Of a stretch of DNA of 42,263 nt, positions 34,348-42,263 are shown piece after piece; position 1 is the first letter of the stretch; each line of letters opens with the position of its first letter. This stretch comes from Nostoc sp. JL34 (GTDB lineage Bacteria > Cyanobacteriota > Cyanobacteriia > Cyanobacteriales > Nostocaceae). Made by a program: the position numbers and the translations under genes. The notes under the pieces are model-generated. The model was not told where the DNA came from. It saw only the letters and a list, made by a program, of their open reading frames with translations, and ran no database searches. The DNA is taken from assembly GCF_017114945.1 (NCBI RefSeq), contig NZ_JABXKQ010000024.1, forward strand, positions 1 to 42,263. Reading direction: 5' to 3'.

Positions 34348-35316
34348 TTAACTGTGTAATTTTATAAATTCGTGCATTATATCATTATAATTATAAATTA
34401 GCCGACTATAATCAAAGTTTTCTCGGACATATTCTAAAATTTGTGGGCGATAATATTGGTTTTTCTCAATTATCTCGCTAATTGTATCCGTAACAATTTT
34501 TTGAGCTTCTAGTGTGGTATCAGTTAAAATATTGTCTGGCAAAATTCTAATGAATTCTTTGTGATGTAAATTGGCGCTAGCAGATTCAGAAACAACGATA
34601 CATAAACCTGCTGCCATTGCTTCTAATACTACGAGTGGTGCAACTTCTCCTTCACTAATTAAAACTAAACAGCTATACTCTGTGAGCCTGGAATAAACTT
34701 GTTCTAAACTCCATACACCTAAATGTTTTGTCGTTGTTCCTTCAACAAAATCAGGATCATCTAGAGGGCCAACAAAATCTATTCCAATCTTTCCATCTAT
34801 GATTTTTGCCAGTAATTTCTGCTGTTTTCTTGGTTGAATCCAACCTAAACAAATAGCTTTATTATTCCCTTTAGCTTGAAAATTTACTTTCTGAGTATCA
34901 ATACCATTCACTTGCACTGATATGTATCCAGAATATCCTGCTTTCAGTAAAAAATCTTTTGTAAAATGAGAAAGAGCAATTATTCCGGGTGCATTAAAAT
35001 AATGTTGATATGCTTCTCTAAATTCTTCATTCCATTTATCTGTTTTAAACAAATAACCATCATGACAGGTAAAACAATACTTCTGTTTAAGATTTCGATT
35101 AAATTCGCTCACAAAACTGTAGGCGTGTAAATGCACAAAATCATAATTATTATTATTAATATATTTTATGACTTCGTTAACATCTTTCTCGTTTATGATA
35201 TCGGCTTGATGTCCAATTTTATCTAAAAAATTTTTGTATTCATTTATCACAGTTAAAACAGAATGTGATAAGGGGGATTCAGGAATATACCCCCAAGCGA
35301 CAAGAGCAATTTTCAT
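34348..35316 (-). CDS. GT4-type glycosyltransferase
   Basis: A 322-residue GT-B fold enzyme. The N-terminal 'MKIALVAWGYIPESPLSH' and 'YDFVHLHAYSF' belong to the acceptor domain; 'AICLGWIQPRKQQKLLAKII' starts the donor domain, and 'SEGEVAPLVVLEAMAAGLCI' is the glycosyltransferase group 1 E-x7-E region. It probably uses a nucleotide-activated sugar in glycan or exopolysaccharide synthesis. It follows the methyltransferase gene by 32 bp, so both are in one operon. DNA here is more AT-rich than in the housekeeping genes of the window. Confidence 0.85.
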   Translation of the reverse strand: MKIALVAWGYIPESPLSHSVLTVINEYKNFLDKIGHQADIINEKDVNEVIKYINNNNYDFVHLHAYSFVSEFNRNLKQKYCFTCHDGYLFKTDKWNEEFREAYQHYFNAPGIIALSHFTKDFLLKAGYSGYISVQVNGIDTQKVNFQAKGNNKAICLGWIQPRKQQKLLAKIIDGKIGIDFVGPLDDPDFVEGTTTKHLGVWSLEQVYSRLTEYSCLVLISEGEVAPLVVLEAMAAGLCIVVSESASANLHHKEFIRILPDNILTDTTLEAQKIVTDTISEIIEKNQYYRPQILEYVRENFDYSRLIYNYNDIMHEFIKLHS

Positions 35317-35348
35317 AAATAATTTAATTTCTCCTCACACTTTTAGAT

Positions 35349-36503
35349 TTACTTTTCAGCCAAAATACAAGTTGCGACGGGATAATCTGGATGGTAAGCG
35401 TCTAGTTCTTTAGATGTTAGTTCTTCTACGGCTATTCCGTGATAACTAGCTATTACAGTGGTAGGATTGCCATAGACATACAACTTCTGTTGTGAGAAGT
35501 TTCTAAACATCCAGGCGAAAGCATCAGGCAAAGGACGCCAATAATCAACAGGAGTAGCATGAACTCTAATCGCACTTGGCACCATTGCAAAACATTTACC
35601 ACCAGGTTTTAGCCAAGTGTAAATATTTTCCACCACTACCCACGGTGCATAACAGTGTTCTAAGACGTTAAAAATTATCACTGAATCAAGAGATTCTGGT
35701 TTGATAACGGATACATCGTGAGCATCCCCAACTATATCTACTCCTGGGCCTGCTTCTAAGTTGAGAATCTGATATGATGCGCCTGGATTAATTTGATAAA
35801 AATCTTTATCTTTTGGTATTCCTCCTATTTCCAAGATATTGCCACCAATTTGGGTTTGAATTTCCTGAAGAAATTTGCTCAGATAGTATCTATCGACAGG
35901 TTTTCCTCTTGTCAATCCAAATGCTTGACAAATGGGAACTGTTTTTTTCAAATCACCCCAATCTATTGAACCTGTTGCAGGAGATAGGAAACCAAGATTT
36001 TCTAGGCGTTCTACTAATTTCCGAAAGTCTTCTATATTTTCAATAGATTCTAGGTCATCTTCTAATTTATATTTAGAAAATAATTGTGGCAAGACTTGGT
36101 AAGTTTCTCTACTTAATGAACCAAGTTCAAATTGCATTTCCTTTTCGATAAAACTCCGAAAGCCTTTACCAAAAATTGTCAGGCTACCATCTGCTAAAAA
36201 AACTATAGCATCTTGAAGAAGTTGTTCATATTCATCTAATTCCTGAATTATCTTATCTGCTATGGAAGCGTATTTAACTTTTTGAAATATTTGGTAAGCA
36301 CTCTCTATTGAATGTTCGTGAACGAATATTTCTAGTATTGTCAGCCACGATTTTGACGGAACAATTTCTGCTGTTCGCTGACTCCAAGCAAAAATTGCAT
36401 ATAACTGTGAATCTTCAATTTTTAAGAATACGTTAGGTACATATTGTTTAGGCATACAAGTAAATAACTCGAAAAATTTTAATAAGGAGGATGACTTAGG
36501 CAT
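35349..36503 (-). CDS. SAM-dependent methyltransferase, two-domain
   Basis: A 384-residue protein. The C-terminal half (about 195-340) is a class I methyltransferase: 'IGGNILEIGG' in place of motif I, 'VDIVGDAHDVSVIKPESLDS', 'VIIFNVLEHCYAPWVVVENI' and 'WLKPGGKCFAMVPS'. This methyltransferase_11-like layout is common in glycan clusters. The N-terminal 190 residues are helical and unrecognised. First gene of the - strand cluster, 32 bp before a glycosyltransferase; it probably methylates a sugar or glycan intermediate. Confidence 0.8.
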   Translation of the reverse strand: MPKSSSLLKFFELFTCMPKQYVPNVFLKIEDSQLYAIFAWSQRTAEIVPSKSWLTILEIFVHEHSIESAYQIFQKVKYASIADKIIQELDEYEQLLQDAIVFLADGSLTIFGKGFRSFIEKEMQFELGSLSRETYQVLPQLFSKYKLEDDLESIENIEDFRKLVERLENLGFLSPATGSIDWGDLKKTVPICQAFGLTRGKPVDRYYLSKFLQEIQTQIGGNILEIGGIPKDKDFYQINPGASYQILNLEAGPGVDIVGDAHDVSVIKPESLDSVIIFNVLEHCYAPWVVVENIYTWLKPGGKCFAMVPSAIRVHATPVDYWRPLPDAFAWMFRNFSQQKLYVYGNPTTVIASYHGIAVEELTSKELDAYHPDYPVATCILAEK

Positions 36504-36856
36504 TATAAGCTATTTTGGAATTTATCTATACTGACAGTTCATAGATTATGCAAAGAAGATTTTCTCTTTCTCTACAGTAAATATAATACAGCTTGGTGCG
36601 GGGATTAAAATTTAGTAAAAGCCCTGCGTAGCTTGCCACCATAGGCATCGCCTTACTTTTTACTTTCTACCCATGCCTAGATGTCTATAATTACCGCAAG
36701 GTAGCATTAGAGACGATTACCTTTTGCTGGGATTTGACTTGATCTCAGTATTAACTATTGAACCATAGTGTGTTACTGTTAATCCTGCAATTACGTAATT
36801 TAATTGGTAAAGCTAACAAAATTAGGACAAAATGAATCTTTGGAGAAAAAGAAATA
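36504..36856. other. Divergent promoter region of the glycan cluster
   Basis: A 353-bp gene-free spacer between two divergent methyltransferase genes. It contains GC-rich fragments of dispersed repeats (about 36600-36650) and an AATTACGTAATTTAATT stretch (about 36789). No specific operator was recognised. GGAG stands ten bases before the + strand start. Confidence 0.5.
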
Positions 36857-37636
36857 ATGACAAAAATTAATGAAGTTGTTCCAAATATCTCATTGTCTAG
36901 TTGGGACTATATTTCACCCGAATTTGAGGTAGTTCATCCTGATTCATCTTTCCCCAATATGATTATTGGAGACATCAATAATTGTTATTGGTCTTATTTA
37001 CGTCGAGAAATTCCCCATAACTGGTATGTGGATAAAGATGAGCCATTTATAGGGTTCCTCAATCGAGATGAAACACATGTTTTATATAATACGGCACTTA
37101 AATTCGCCGGGAAAAAAGCTTTAGAAATTGGTTGTTTGCGAGGTTGGTCTGCCTGTCATTTGGCATTAGGTGGAGTGGAATTAGATGTAATTGATCCTGT
37201 TTTAGCCAGAGAAGATGTTTATGAAAGTGTAAGTAGTTCCCTACGACTTGCTGGTGTTATCGACTCTGTTAATTTAGTCGCTGGTTATAGCCCACAAAAG
37301 GTAGAGGAGTTAGCTAAACAATTACAACGCAAGTGGTCATTGATTTTCATTGATGGCGATCATGAAGCATCGGCTCCGCTCAATGATACGATTATTTGTG
37401 AACCATTGGCAGAGGACGATGCTTTAATTTTGTTCCATGATTTAACTTCCCCTGATGTAGCACAAGGCTTAGACTATTTAAAGGAAAAAGGTTGGAATAC
37501 AATCATTTACCAAACTATGCAAATTATGGGGGCTGCTTGGCGAGGGAATGTTGAGCCAGTAAAACATCAGCCAGATCCGAAAATTAATTGGAATTTACCA
37601 GGGCATTTAAAAGATTATTCTGTGAGTGGATTATGA
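36857..37636 (+). CDS. Class I SAM-dependent methyltransferase
   Basis: A 259-residue enzyme of the methyltransferase_24 / cephalosporin-hydroxylase-like type. 'KALEIGCLRGWSACHLALGG' (about 89-108) is the SAM-binding motif I, 'ELDVIDPVLAREDV' motif II, and 'WSLIFIDGDHEASAPLNDTI' carries the IDGDH motif usual for this group, followed by 'EDDALILFHDLTSPDVAQGL'. The target is unknown; its position, divergent from a methyltransferase-glycosyltransferase operon, suggests modification of the same glycan. No membrane segments. Confidence 0.8.
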   Translation: MTKINEVVPNISLSSWDYISPEFEVVHPDSSFPNMIIGDINNCYWSYLRREIPHNWYVDKDEPFIGFLNRDETHVLYNTALKFAGKKALEIGCLRGWSACHLALGGVELDVIDPVLAREDVYESVSSSLRLAGVIDSVNLVAGYSPQKVEELAKQLQRKWSLIFIDGDHEASAPLNDTIICEPLAEDDALILFHDLTSPDVAQGLDYLKEKGWNTIIYQTMQIMGAAWRGNVEPVKHQPDPKINWNLPGHLKDYSVSGL

Positions 37637-37662
37637 CTGTTTAACCAGAAGCGGATCTAATT

Positions 37663-38571
37663 TTAACTTATATAGGGATGCGCGATCGCTAATATTCCCG
37701 CATCCCCATCTAAACTTACCTCTACACCCACTGGTAATGCCGCATTGGGACTATCATGACCAAAAGGCAAATCGGAGACAATGGGAATCCCCAAATCGCC
37801 TAAGCGATCGCGCAATACTTCTTCTACACTAAAACTAGATATAGTTGGTGGCGCTTCACAGCGAGTAAACCCCCCCAAGGCAATACCGCAGACTTGAGAC
37901 AAAACACCACTCAAGCGCCACTGTGTCAGCATCCTGTCAATTCGATAAGGTGCTTCCGTAACATCCTCGAAGGCCAGAATTACACCATCAAGATGTGGCA
38001 GGATTGGTGTACCCAAAAGGTGAGTAGCCACCGTGAGATTACCTGGTAATAAAGTACCAGTAACCACACCACCACCCCAACCGCAACCTTTGAGAGGGGT
38101 GAAAGAACCACCTTCTACCCAATCGAATAATCGCTTAATAGACCAATCTGATTCATCTGCCAAAGTTGTCATTACAGGGCCGTGAACGCCGGAAATTCCT
38201 GCTGTATAAAGGCTCCATAATAAAGCTGTGATATCAGAAAAGCCTATAAGCCACTTGGGAAGCCCTGAGTTTGGCCAATTCCAATCTTCTAAGATGCGGG
38301 TGCTGCCAAAACCACCTCTGGCACAGAGAATACCCCGACAATCAGGATCTTGCCATGCTGCTGCTAGCTGTTGACGACGGGTTTCGTCTGTTCCTGCTAG
38401 ATAACCCCATTTGTCATCTATCTGGGGACTGGTTTCTAGTTTGTAGCCACGCGATCGCCAAATTTCTAGACTCTGTTTAAATTCCTCAAATTCTCGCAAA
38501 GCACCACTAGGGGCAATTACTCGTACTAAGTCTCCAGGTTTTAGGGGCGGTGGTAAGATTTTGGCTGGCAT
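37663..38571 (-). CDS. LD-carboxypeptidase (S66 family)
   Basis: A 302-residue serine peptidase. The Ser-Glu-His triad is visible: Ser112 in WLIGFSDITALLW, Glu202 in ILAFEDVTEAPYR and His272 in LPFGHDSPNAALPVG. N-terminal 'LKPGDLVRVIAPSGALREFE' and 'GILCARGGFGSTRIL' are family-typical. It cleaves the L,D bond to release the terminal D-Ala from murein tetrapeptides during peptidoglycan recycling. No signal peptide, so cytoplasmic. It lies 141 bp downstream of dacB on the same strand, with a repeat in the gap; both act on peptidoglycan. Confidence 0.92.
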   Translation of the reverse strand: MPAKILPPPLKPGDLVRVIAPSGALREFEEFKQSLEIWRSRGYKLETSPQIDDKWGYLAGTDETRRQQLAAAWQDPDCRGILCARGGFGSTRILEDWNWPNSGLPKWLIGFSDITALLWSLYTAGISGVHGPVMTTLADESDWSIKRLFDWVEGGSFTPLKGCGWGGGVVTGTLLPGNLTVATHLLGTPILPHLDGVILAFEDVTEAPYRIDRMLTQWRLSGVLSQVCGIALGGFTRCEAPPTISSFSVEEVLRDRLGDLGIPIVSDLPFGHDSPNAALPVGVEVSLDGDAGILAIAHPYIS

Positions 38572-38589
38572 GAAAACAAATTAGGAGTG

Positions 38590-38712
38590 AAAAGTTTTAA
38601 ACGTATTGGGCGCAAAATCAAAGGTTTGCTAACCTGCGTTCGCCCTTGGCGTTGCCGCAGGCTAGGCAGGTTTTGTCTGTATAGCCGCGGCTTCTAGTCG
38701 CCCAGGTAAATA
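38590..38712. repeat. GC-rich dispersed repeat between peptidase genes
   Basis: GGCGTTGCCGCAGGCTAGGC and TAGCCGCGGCTTCTAGTCGCC are words of a type scattered in Nostoc spacers. The second resembles the inner arm of TIR element copies 3 and 4 (GTAGCGATTTCCAATCGCC, GCGACTTCCAGTCGCC). No terminal repeats were found here. Confidence 0.4.
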
Positions 38713-40188
38713 TTAACAATGCTGCAACTGTGTCAACAATACAACAACCTCATCAATTGCCTGCCGCACAACTGTTGCAGACTGATCCGACTGATTGACG
38801 ATAATACTAAAAACCAGCGGCTCATACTTCGGTGCATTCATATATCCAGATAGAGAAACTACACCCGTTAACGTCCCTGTTTTTGCTTGCACGATGCCCT
38901 CAGCAGGTGTACCTTGAAAGCGGCCTTTCAGAGTTCCACTTTTACCAGCCACGGGTAAAGATGCACGATATATATATGCAGTTGAGGTTTTTGCCATTCC
39001 CTGCAGAGTTTGGACAAAAGCTTCTGGTGTTACTAAGTCACGACGTGATAAACCTGAACCATCCACTAAAATGTAATTAGCTGGATCGACCCCCAATTTA
39101 GTTAAACTTGCTTTGACAACTTCTAAACCAACATCAGCACTAGTCTGATTTTTCAGTCTGGTTTTTTTCACAGCTAATGCTCTCAGCAATGCTTCAGCAT
39201 AAAGATTATTACTATTTAAATTAGTTTCTGCTAATAATTCGGCTAAAGGTGGCGACTCTACAAATGCTATTTCCTGTTGATTCACACCACCATTTACTAC
39301 TAATGTCTGTCCCAAAGTAATCTTTTTTGTTGCTAAAGCAGTACGAAAACGTCGTAAGAAGTAATAATTAGGATCGACTACAGGCAAATCTATTAAAGAT
39401 TCTTCAGAATTCGTTGTTAGTTGTCCTTGAATTCGTAATACTGTTCCTGATAATTCGCGGGTGACATTGACATAGCTCGGTTGATTTTGAGGAACGGTTA
39501 CTGACTGATTAATTATCCGCCACTGTTTTGCTTCACCAGGATCAATCCATACCACTTGCAAAGATTTACCTACAGCCTGTGGTACAAGTTTGAAGCTAAA
39601 AATATTTTTATTCAGAATAAAGCTGCTGACTGGTACGCCATCACTTGATTGCACATCTTCCCATTGCCAGGTGGGGTTAACAATATCACCTTGAATATAA
39701 CTATCATCAGCACTCAACTGCTGAATTTGAGTAATACCTTTCTGTTTTAACTGCTGTGCCAATTTTTGCAGTTCAGTATCACTTAAGCTAGGATCTCCCC
39801 TGCCAACAACACGTAAAACACCATTGCTATTTTGATAAATAGAGGTGCGAATCCGAAAATTAGCACCTAATTCCTGCAACGCTGCTGCTGTTGTCAGCAA
39901 TTTGAGGTTAGACGCAGGAGTAAAATATTTTTGAGCATCTCGACTGTAAAGAGTTGGCCCCGTTGACAGAGGTTGTATCAAAATTCCCCAGCGCCCCCGA
40001 CTAAATAAGGGACGATTGATTACAGCATCTATAGCTGTTCCTAGTTGGCTAGAGCAAATTGATTTTGTGGTAGTTGTTGGTGCAACTGGGGTTTGTGCTT
40101 TTACAACTCTAGAACTAAGTCCTATTTGGCTAGTCAAAAATATTAACAAAATACCCAGTGGTTGATTTAAAGTCTTAAGTCTCACCAA
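38713..40188 (-). CDS. dacB: D-alanyl-D-alanine carboxypeptidase/endopeptidase (PBP4)
   Basis: A 491-residue S13-family penicillin-binding protein. A signal peptide precedes 'VVKAQTPVAP' (cleavage about residue 31). The SxxK motif has Ser93 and Lys96 in YFTPASNLKLLTT, SxN is in 'LNSNNLYAEALLRAL', and KTG in 'GIVQAKTGTLTGVVSLSGY'; 'LVDGSGLSRRD' is also family-typical. It acts in the periplasm, removing terminal D-Ala and cutting cross-links. The start is TTG at 40188 or, three bases on, GTG with a better-spaced AAGGA; the mature protein is the same. It is followed by LD-carboxypeptidase. Confidence 0.93.
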   Translation of the reverse strand: MVRLKTLNQPLGILLIFLTSQIGLSSRVVKAQTPVAPTTTTKSICSSQLGTAIDAVINRPLFSRGRWGILIQPLSTGPTLYSRDAQKYFTPASNLKLLTTAAALQELGANFRIRTSIYQNSNGVLRVVGRGDPSLSDTELQKLAQQLKQKGITQIQQLSADDSYIQGDIVNPTWQWEDVQSSDGVPVSSFILNKNIFSFKLVPQAVGKSLQVVWIDPGEAKQWRIINQSVTVPQNQPSYVNVTRELSGTVLRIQGQLTTNSEESLIDLPVVDPNYYFLRRFRTALATKKITLGQTLVVNGGVNQQEIAFVESPPLAELLAETNLNSNNLYAEALLRALAVKKTRLKNQTSADVGLEVVKASLTKLGVDPANYILVDGSGLSRRDLVTPEAFVQTLQGMAKTSTAYIYRASLPVAGKSGTLKGRFQGTPAEGIVQAKTGTLTGVVSLSGYMNAPKYEPLVFSIIVNQSDQSATVVRQAIDEVVVLLTQLQHC

Positions 40189-40332
40189 TTTTCCTTATCC
40201 CAAAGACAGATATTTTTACCTTGCGAACAATTTCTTTCCGGAGAGAGAAGACTTGGCTCAGTAAAGTTACTTAATTAGTATAAGGAAGATGTTCACATGT
40301 TTCATACATAGGCGATTGCACAAACACAATTT

Positions 40333-40998
40333 ATGGGACTACAAAATAGAAACCTAGGTCAACCTGCATATACAGAAATACGAAATCGAGGCAATGGTGT
40401 GAGTACATTTTTATCTGGTGTAGCTGTATTACTCTCTACTTTGGCTTTGGGATGTAGCGGCTATGTAGCTTATGAAGTTTTCACGTTGCGGCAGACACTA
40501 AATGCTACTAATACAGCCAGCAGCACCATTCCTACTCAAGTCCCAAGTCCTACAGCTACAACTTCTCCACAAGCAACGGCCTCACCATCTCCTGCTAGTG
40601 CTACAACTTCAGCAATTAGCCCTGGTCAATTTGTGCAGCCTGCTTTTGGCAAAAAGGCAGAAGTTGAGTTACTTTCAGCAAAACGAATTAAAGATCCAGA
40701 AACTGGAAACCGTGATGTGGTAAATCTGCAAATGCGGATTCGTCGCCTTGCCACAGACGGAGTTGTTGCTAGCGATGTTATATCGGTTGCTACTACAACA
40801 GCCCGCAATCCTGAGACTAGCGTAACTTACAAAGGAGTTGCTCTTAATCGCTCAACAGGAAGCGTTTCTTTGTTCCAAGTACGTCCCCAAGCCTCCGCAG
40901 ATGCTTATATCTGGCTAAGAGTTCCCGATGGTATCAATAATTTGGACATTTTTGTGCCAGATACAGCCGCATTTAAAAATGTACCAATTTCTAATTAG
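40333..40998 (+). CDS. Membrane-anchored protein with Ser/Thr/Pro linker
   Basis: A 221-residue protein. A short cytoplasmic N-terminus is followed by one membrane helix (about 23-48, 'STFLSGVAVLLSTLALGCSG'), a linker rich in Ser, Thr, Pro and Ala (about 57-98) and a beta-rich C-terminal domain (about 100-221) with 'KAEVELLSAKRIKDPETGNR', 'VVNLQMRIRRL' and 'AYIWLRVPDG'. The last part is reminiscent of DUF4352-like immunoglobulin folds, but I cannot assign it. The C-terminal domain would be periplasmic. It is divergent from dacB across 144 bp, so a cell-envelope role is possible. The ATG lacks a strong ribosome binding site. Confidence 0.6.
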   Translation: MGLQNRNLGQPAYTEIRNRGNGVSTFLSGVAVLLSTLALGCSGYVAYEVFTLRQTLNATNTASSTIPTQVPSPTATTSPQATASPSPASATTSAISPGQFVQPAFGKKAEVELLSAKRIKDPETGNRDVVNLQMRIRRLATDGVVASDVISVATTTARNPETSVTYKGVALNRSTGSVSLFQVRPQASADAYIWLRVPDGINNLDIFVPDTAAFKNVPISN

Positions 40999-41029
40999 TA
41001 CTTTATCGGATTAATTTTGATCAAGTGCA

Positions 41030-41062
41030 AGATTCCCAACTTCTTCATGAAGTTGGGAATCT
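41030..41062. terminator. Hairpin between convergent genes
   Basis: AGATTCCCAACTTC and its exact inverse around a 5-base loop, between the anchored protein (+) and the TerB-like gene (-). A diverged relative of the AGATCCCCGA hairpins at 22431 and 28214. Likely to act as a bidirectional terminator. Confidence 0.55.
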
Positions 41063-41155
41063 GAATAACTTAACTCAAACAAAATTATTTCATCCTCTAA
41101 ATTAGCAACCCCAAAGTAATGATGATAGATGACTGAGGTTGCAATTCAAAAAAGA

Positions 41156-41623
41156 TTACTCCTCCTCTTCCTCTTCCTCTTCTTCCTCTCCGAACACTGC
41201 GTCTATAAGTTCTTGTGCGCGTTCGTCTGAAATATTTAAGGCTTCTTGAAGTTCAGAGATATAATCTTGTTCTGCTTCGGGTACTTCTTCGTCAATCCCT
41301 ACTACTAAGATAGCTGTAATATATGCAGCTTCGCGATAACCTTTATTAGGTAAGGATTCGATGGATTGGGCTATTAAATCTTCTGGTTCTTCTTCTTCAA
41401 TCAAGCTGACGACTTTTTCGGTCAATTCTTCAAAGTCTTCTTCAGAGTAATCTTCAAATAAGTCAACCCGACCAAGAAATTCGCTTAAAGCATATTCTTC
41501 TGTGGAAGAAATACCTTCACCATCAGCCGCAGCGGAAAACAACCCAAGAATTGCGATCGCAACTTCTGGTTCTAGAGCAACTGAACTAATACTACGGCCT
41601 TTGGGCAATTTGCGTTTAGACAT
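41156..41623 (-). CDS. TerB-like protein with poly-Glu tail
   Basis: A 155-residue acidic, all-helical protein. 'AIAILGLFSAAADGEGISST' with the DGE calcium/metal-type loop, then 'FEELTEKVVSLI' and 'YITAILVVGIDEEVPEAEQD' with a second acidic loop, is the two-EF-like layout of the TerB (tellurite resistance B) fold. The molecular role of TerB-like proteins is unresolved; membrane stress and metal sensing have been suggested. It ends in ten consecutive Glu encoded by a GAA/GAG microsatellite, prone to length change. It stands alone on -. Confidence 0.75.
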   Translation of the reverse strand: MSKRKLPKGRSISSVALEPEVAIAILGLFSAAADGEGISSTEEYALSEFLGRVDLFEDYSEEDFEELTEKVVSLIEEEEPEDLIAQSIESLPNKGYREAAYITAILVVGIDEEVPEAEQDYISELQEALNISDERAQELIDAVFGEEEEEEEEEE

Positions 41624-41938
41624 AATTATCCTCTAAAAGTTACGTGATATTTCAGGAAGTCATCTTTTGCGGTTTATCATGCTTCCTCGATTTATGATTC
41701 CCAAAATAATGCAGAAATATACATTGCGATGAATCTTTTTTTCATAAAAAATACGCAGAGAATATATTACTCTGCGTATAAAAACGGTTAAGTTGCTTTG
41801 AGCGATCGAGGTTTTTAGTACTTGTGTACGCCACCGTAGCCTAAAAGGAGAGGTAGGGAAGGGGTTGGGGTCTGTATTAAACTCAACTGCAAGCAGAATT
41901 ATGGTAATTTGGGAAAACCGTGAGAATCATTAAAAAAC
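41624..41938. other. Spacer with a strong inverted repeat
   Basis: No gene. ATACGCAGAG at 41751-41760 is inverted at 41770-41779 around a 9-base AT loop, followed on - by T-rich DNA. On - it is 5' of the TerB-like gene, so it could be an attenuator or the terminator of a transcript arriving from the right. The remainder is unremarkable. Confidence 0.5.
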
Positions 41939-42148
41939 ATGACTATTAACTCTATCATCCTTACTTCTGAAGAAATCGCCGAATATCGGGATAAATTTAC
42001 AGGGTTAGATGATGCTCTCTATGCAATTAAAATCATAGAAGCATCTGGTGGGGATTTAGCTAAAGCTGTAAATTTACTTGCTCCTAAATATAATATTTCT
42101 ATTACTAAATCGCAGCCAATTTTAGATGATTTAAGTAGGTGGGCATAA
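41939..42148 (+). CDS. Small hypothetical protein, 69 residues
   Basis: A helical, soluble protein: 'ILTSEEIAEYRDKFTGLDDA' then 'YAIKIIEASGGDLAKAVNLL' and 'SQPILDDLSRWA'. The 'IIEASGGDLAKAVNLL' stretch looks like a UBA/CUE-type three-helix motif, but this is resemblance by eye only. No recognised family, no cysteines, no signal peptide. A weak ribosome binding site precedes ATG. It ends 63 bp before a transposase gene at the window edge. Confidence 0.5.
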   Translation: MTINSIILTSEEIAEYRDKFTGLDDALYAIKIIEASGGDLAKAVNLLAPKYNISITKSQPILDDLSRWA

Positions 42149-42211
42149 AAAAACCAGACTATGTAAAGATAAGTAAATACAGAGAATGCATCGACATGAG
42201 GTGACTTATAT

Positions 42212-42263
42212 ATGGGCGCTCGTTTAAGAGTATTTCTAACTCGTGAGCAAGATCAAACTCTGT
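42212..42263 (+). CDS. IS630-family transposase, 5' end only (partial)
   Basis: Only 17 codons are in the window: MGARLRVFLTREQDQTL. This matches the conserved start of a group of Nostoc IS630-type transposases as I remember them (MGAR.RVFLT..QDQTL). GAGGTGACTTAT before ATG is a good ribosome binding site. The gene is cut by the window edge, and the element's left terminus should lie within about 60 bp upstream. It differs from the IS630-type element at 27060. Confidence 0.7.
   Translation, partial: MGARLRVFLTREQDQTL

Noticed and set aside
1..42263. CRISPR array or defence island
   Set aside because: No regularly spaced direct repeats of 25-40 bp with unique spacers and no cas, restriction-modification or toxin-antitoxin pair was recognised; all tandem repeats here are short heptamers or palindromes.

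Overview
The window looks like chromosomal DNA from a filamentous, Nostoc-type cyanobacterium. The evidence is the many GCGATCGC (HIP1) octamers, several families of tandem heptamers in the spacers, two PEP-CTERM surface proteins, cyanobacteria-typical small families (DUF4327-like, TerB-like), and a dense population of short inverted-repeat elements. Coding density is moderate and many spacers are repeat-filled. No rRNA, tRNA, CRISPR array or phage module was recognised.

Layout. 1-3 kb: small and isolated genes (a SnoaL-like protein on visibly G+C-richer DNA, a zinc-ribbon protein) among repeats. 3.0-7.3 kb: a 1421-residue CBS/multi-PAS hybrid histidine kinase, flanked on both sides by copies of one repeat element. 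8.4-12.7 kb: a DUF5335-like protein, two FAD-dependent oxidoreductases of the carotenoid-isomerase/amine-oxidase superfamily and an HdeD-like membrane protein, all on + and probably co-regulated. 13-18 kb: a decayed transposase fragment, a DUF4327-like protein, a cysteine-desulfurase-like PLP enzyme, moeA (with a palindromic repeat inserted in frame), an unknown protein and a PEP-CTERM protein. 18.2-22.4 kb: RDD protein, rpmG, rpsR, an RNase II/R-type exonuclease and a one-domain homocitrate/isopropylmalate-synthase-like protein. 22.5-26.6 kb, on -: a B12-binding radical SAM protein, an extended SDR and hemE.

26.6-31.2 kb is an insertion-rich zone: a complete IS630-type element with recognisable ends but a broken transposase, a second broken transposase, a MITE-like element and a PEP-CTERM gene. 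The zone is bracketed by two diverged direct copies of a repeat of about 130 bp. 31.4-37.6 kb: a membrane protein, then a - strand cluster of methyltransferase, two glycosyltransferases and an orphan sugar-binding lipoprotein, with a divergent methyltransferase; this looks like polysaccharide or glycan synthesis. 37.7-40.2 kb: two peptidoglycan peptidases (LD-carboxypeptidase and PBP4/DacB). 40.3-42.3 kb: an anchored hypothetical, a TerB-like protein with a poly-Glu tail, a small unknown protein, and the first codons of another IS630-type transposase cut by the window edge.

The strongest unusual signal is the short repeats. One terminal-inverted-repeat family carries different interiors at four sites; one copy supplies the stop codon of a surface protein. 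A 28-bp perfect palindrome has become coding sequence inside moeA. No complete new defence or biosynthetic system could be demonstrated from the sequence alone.
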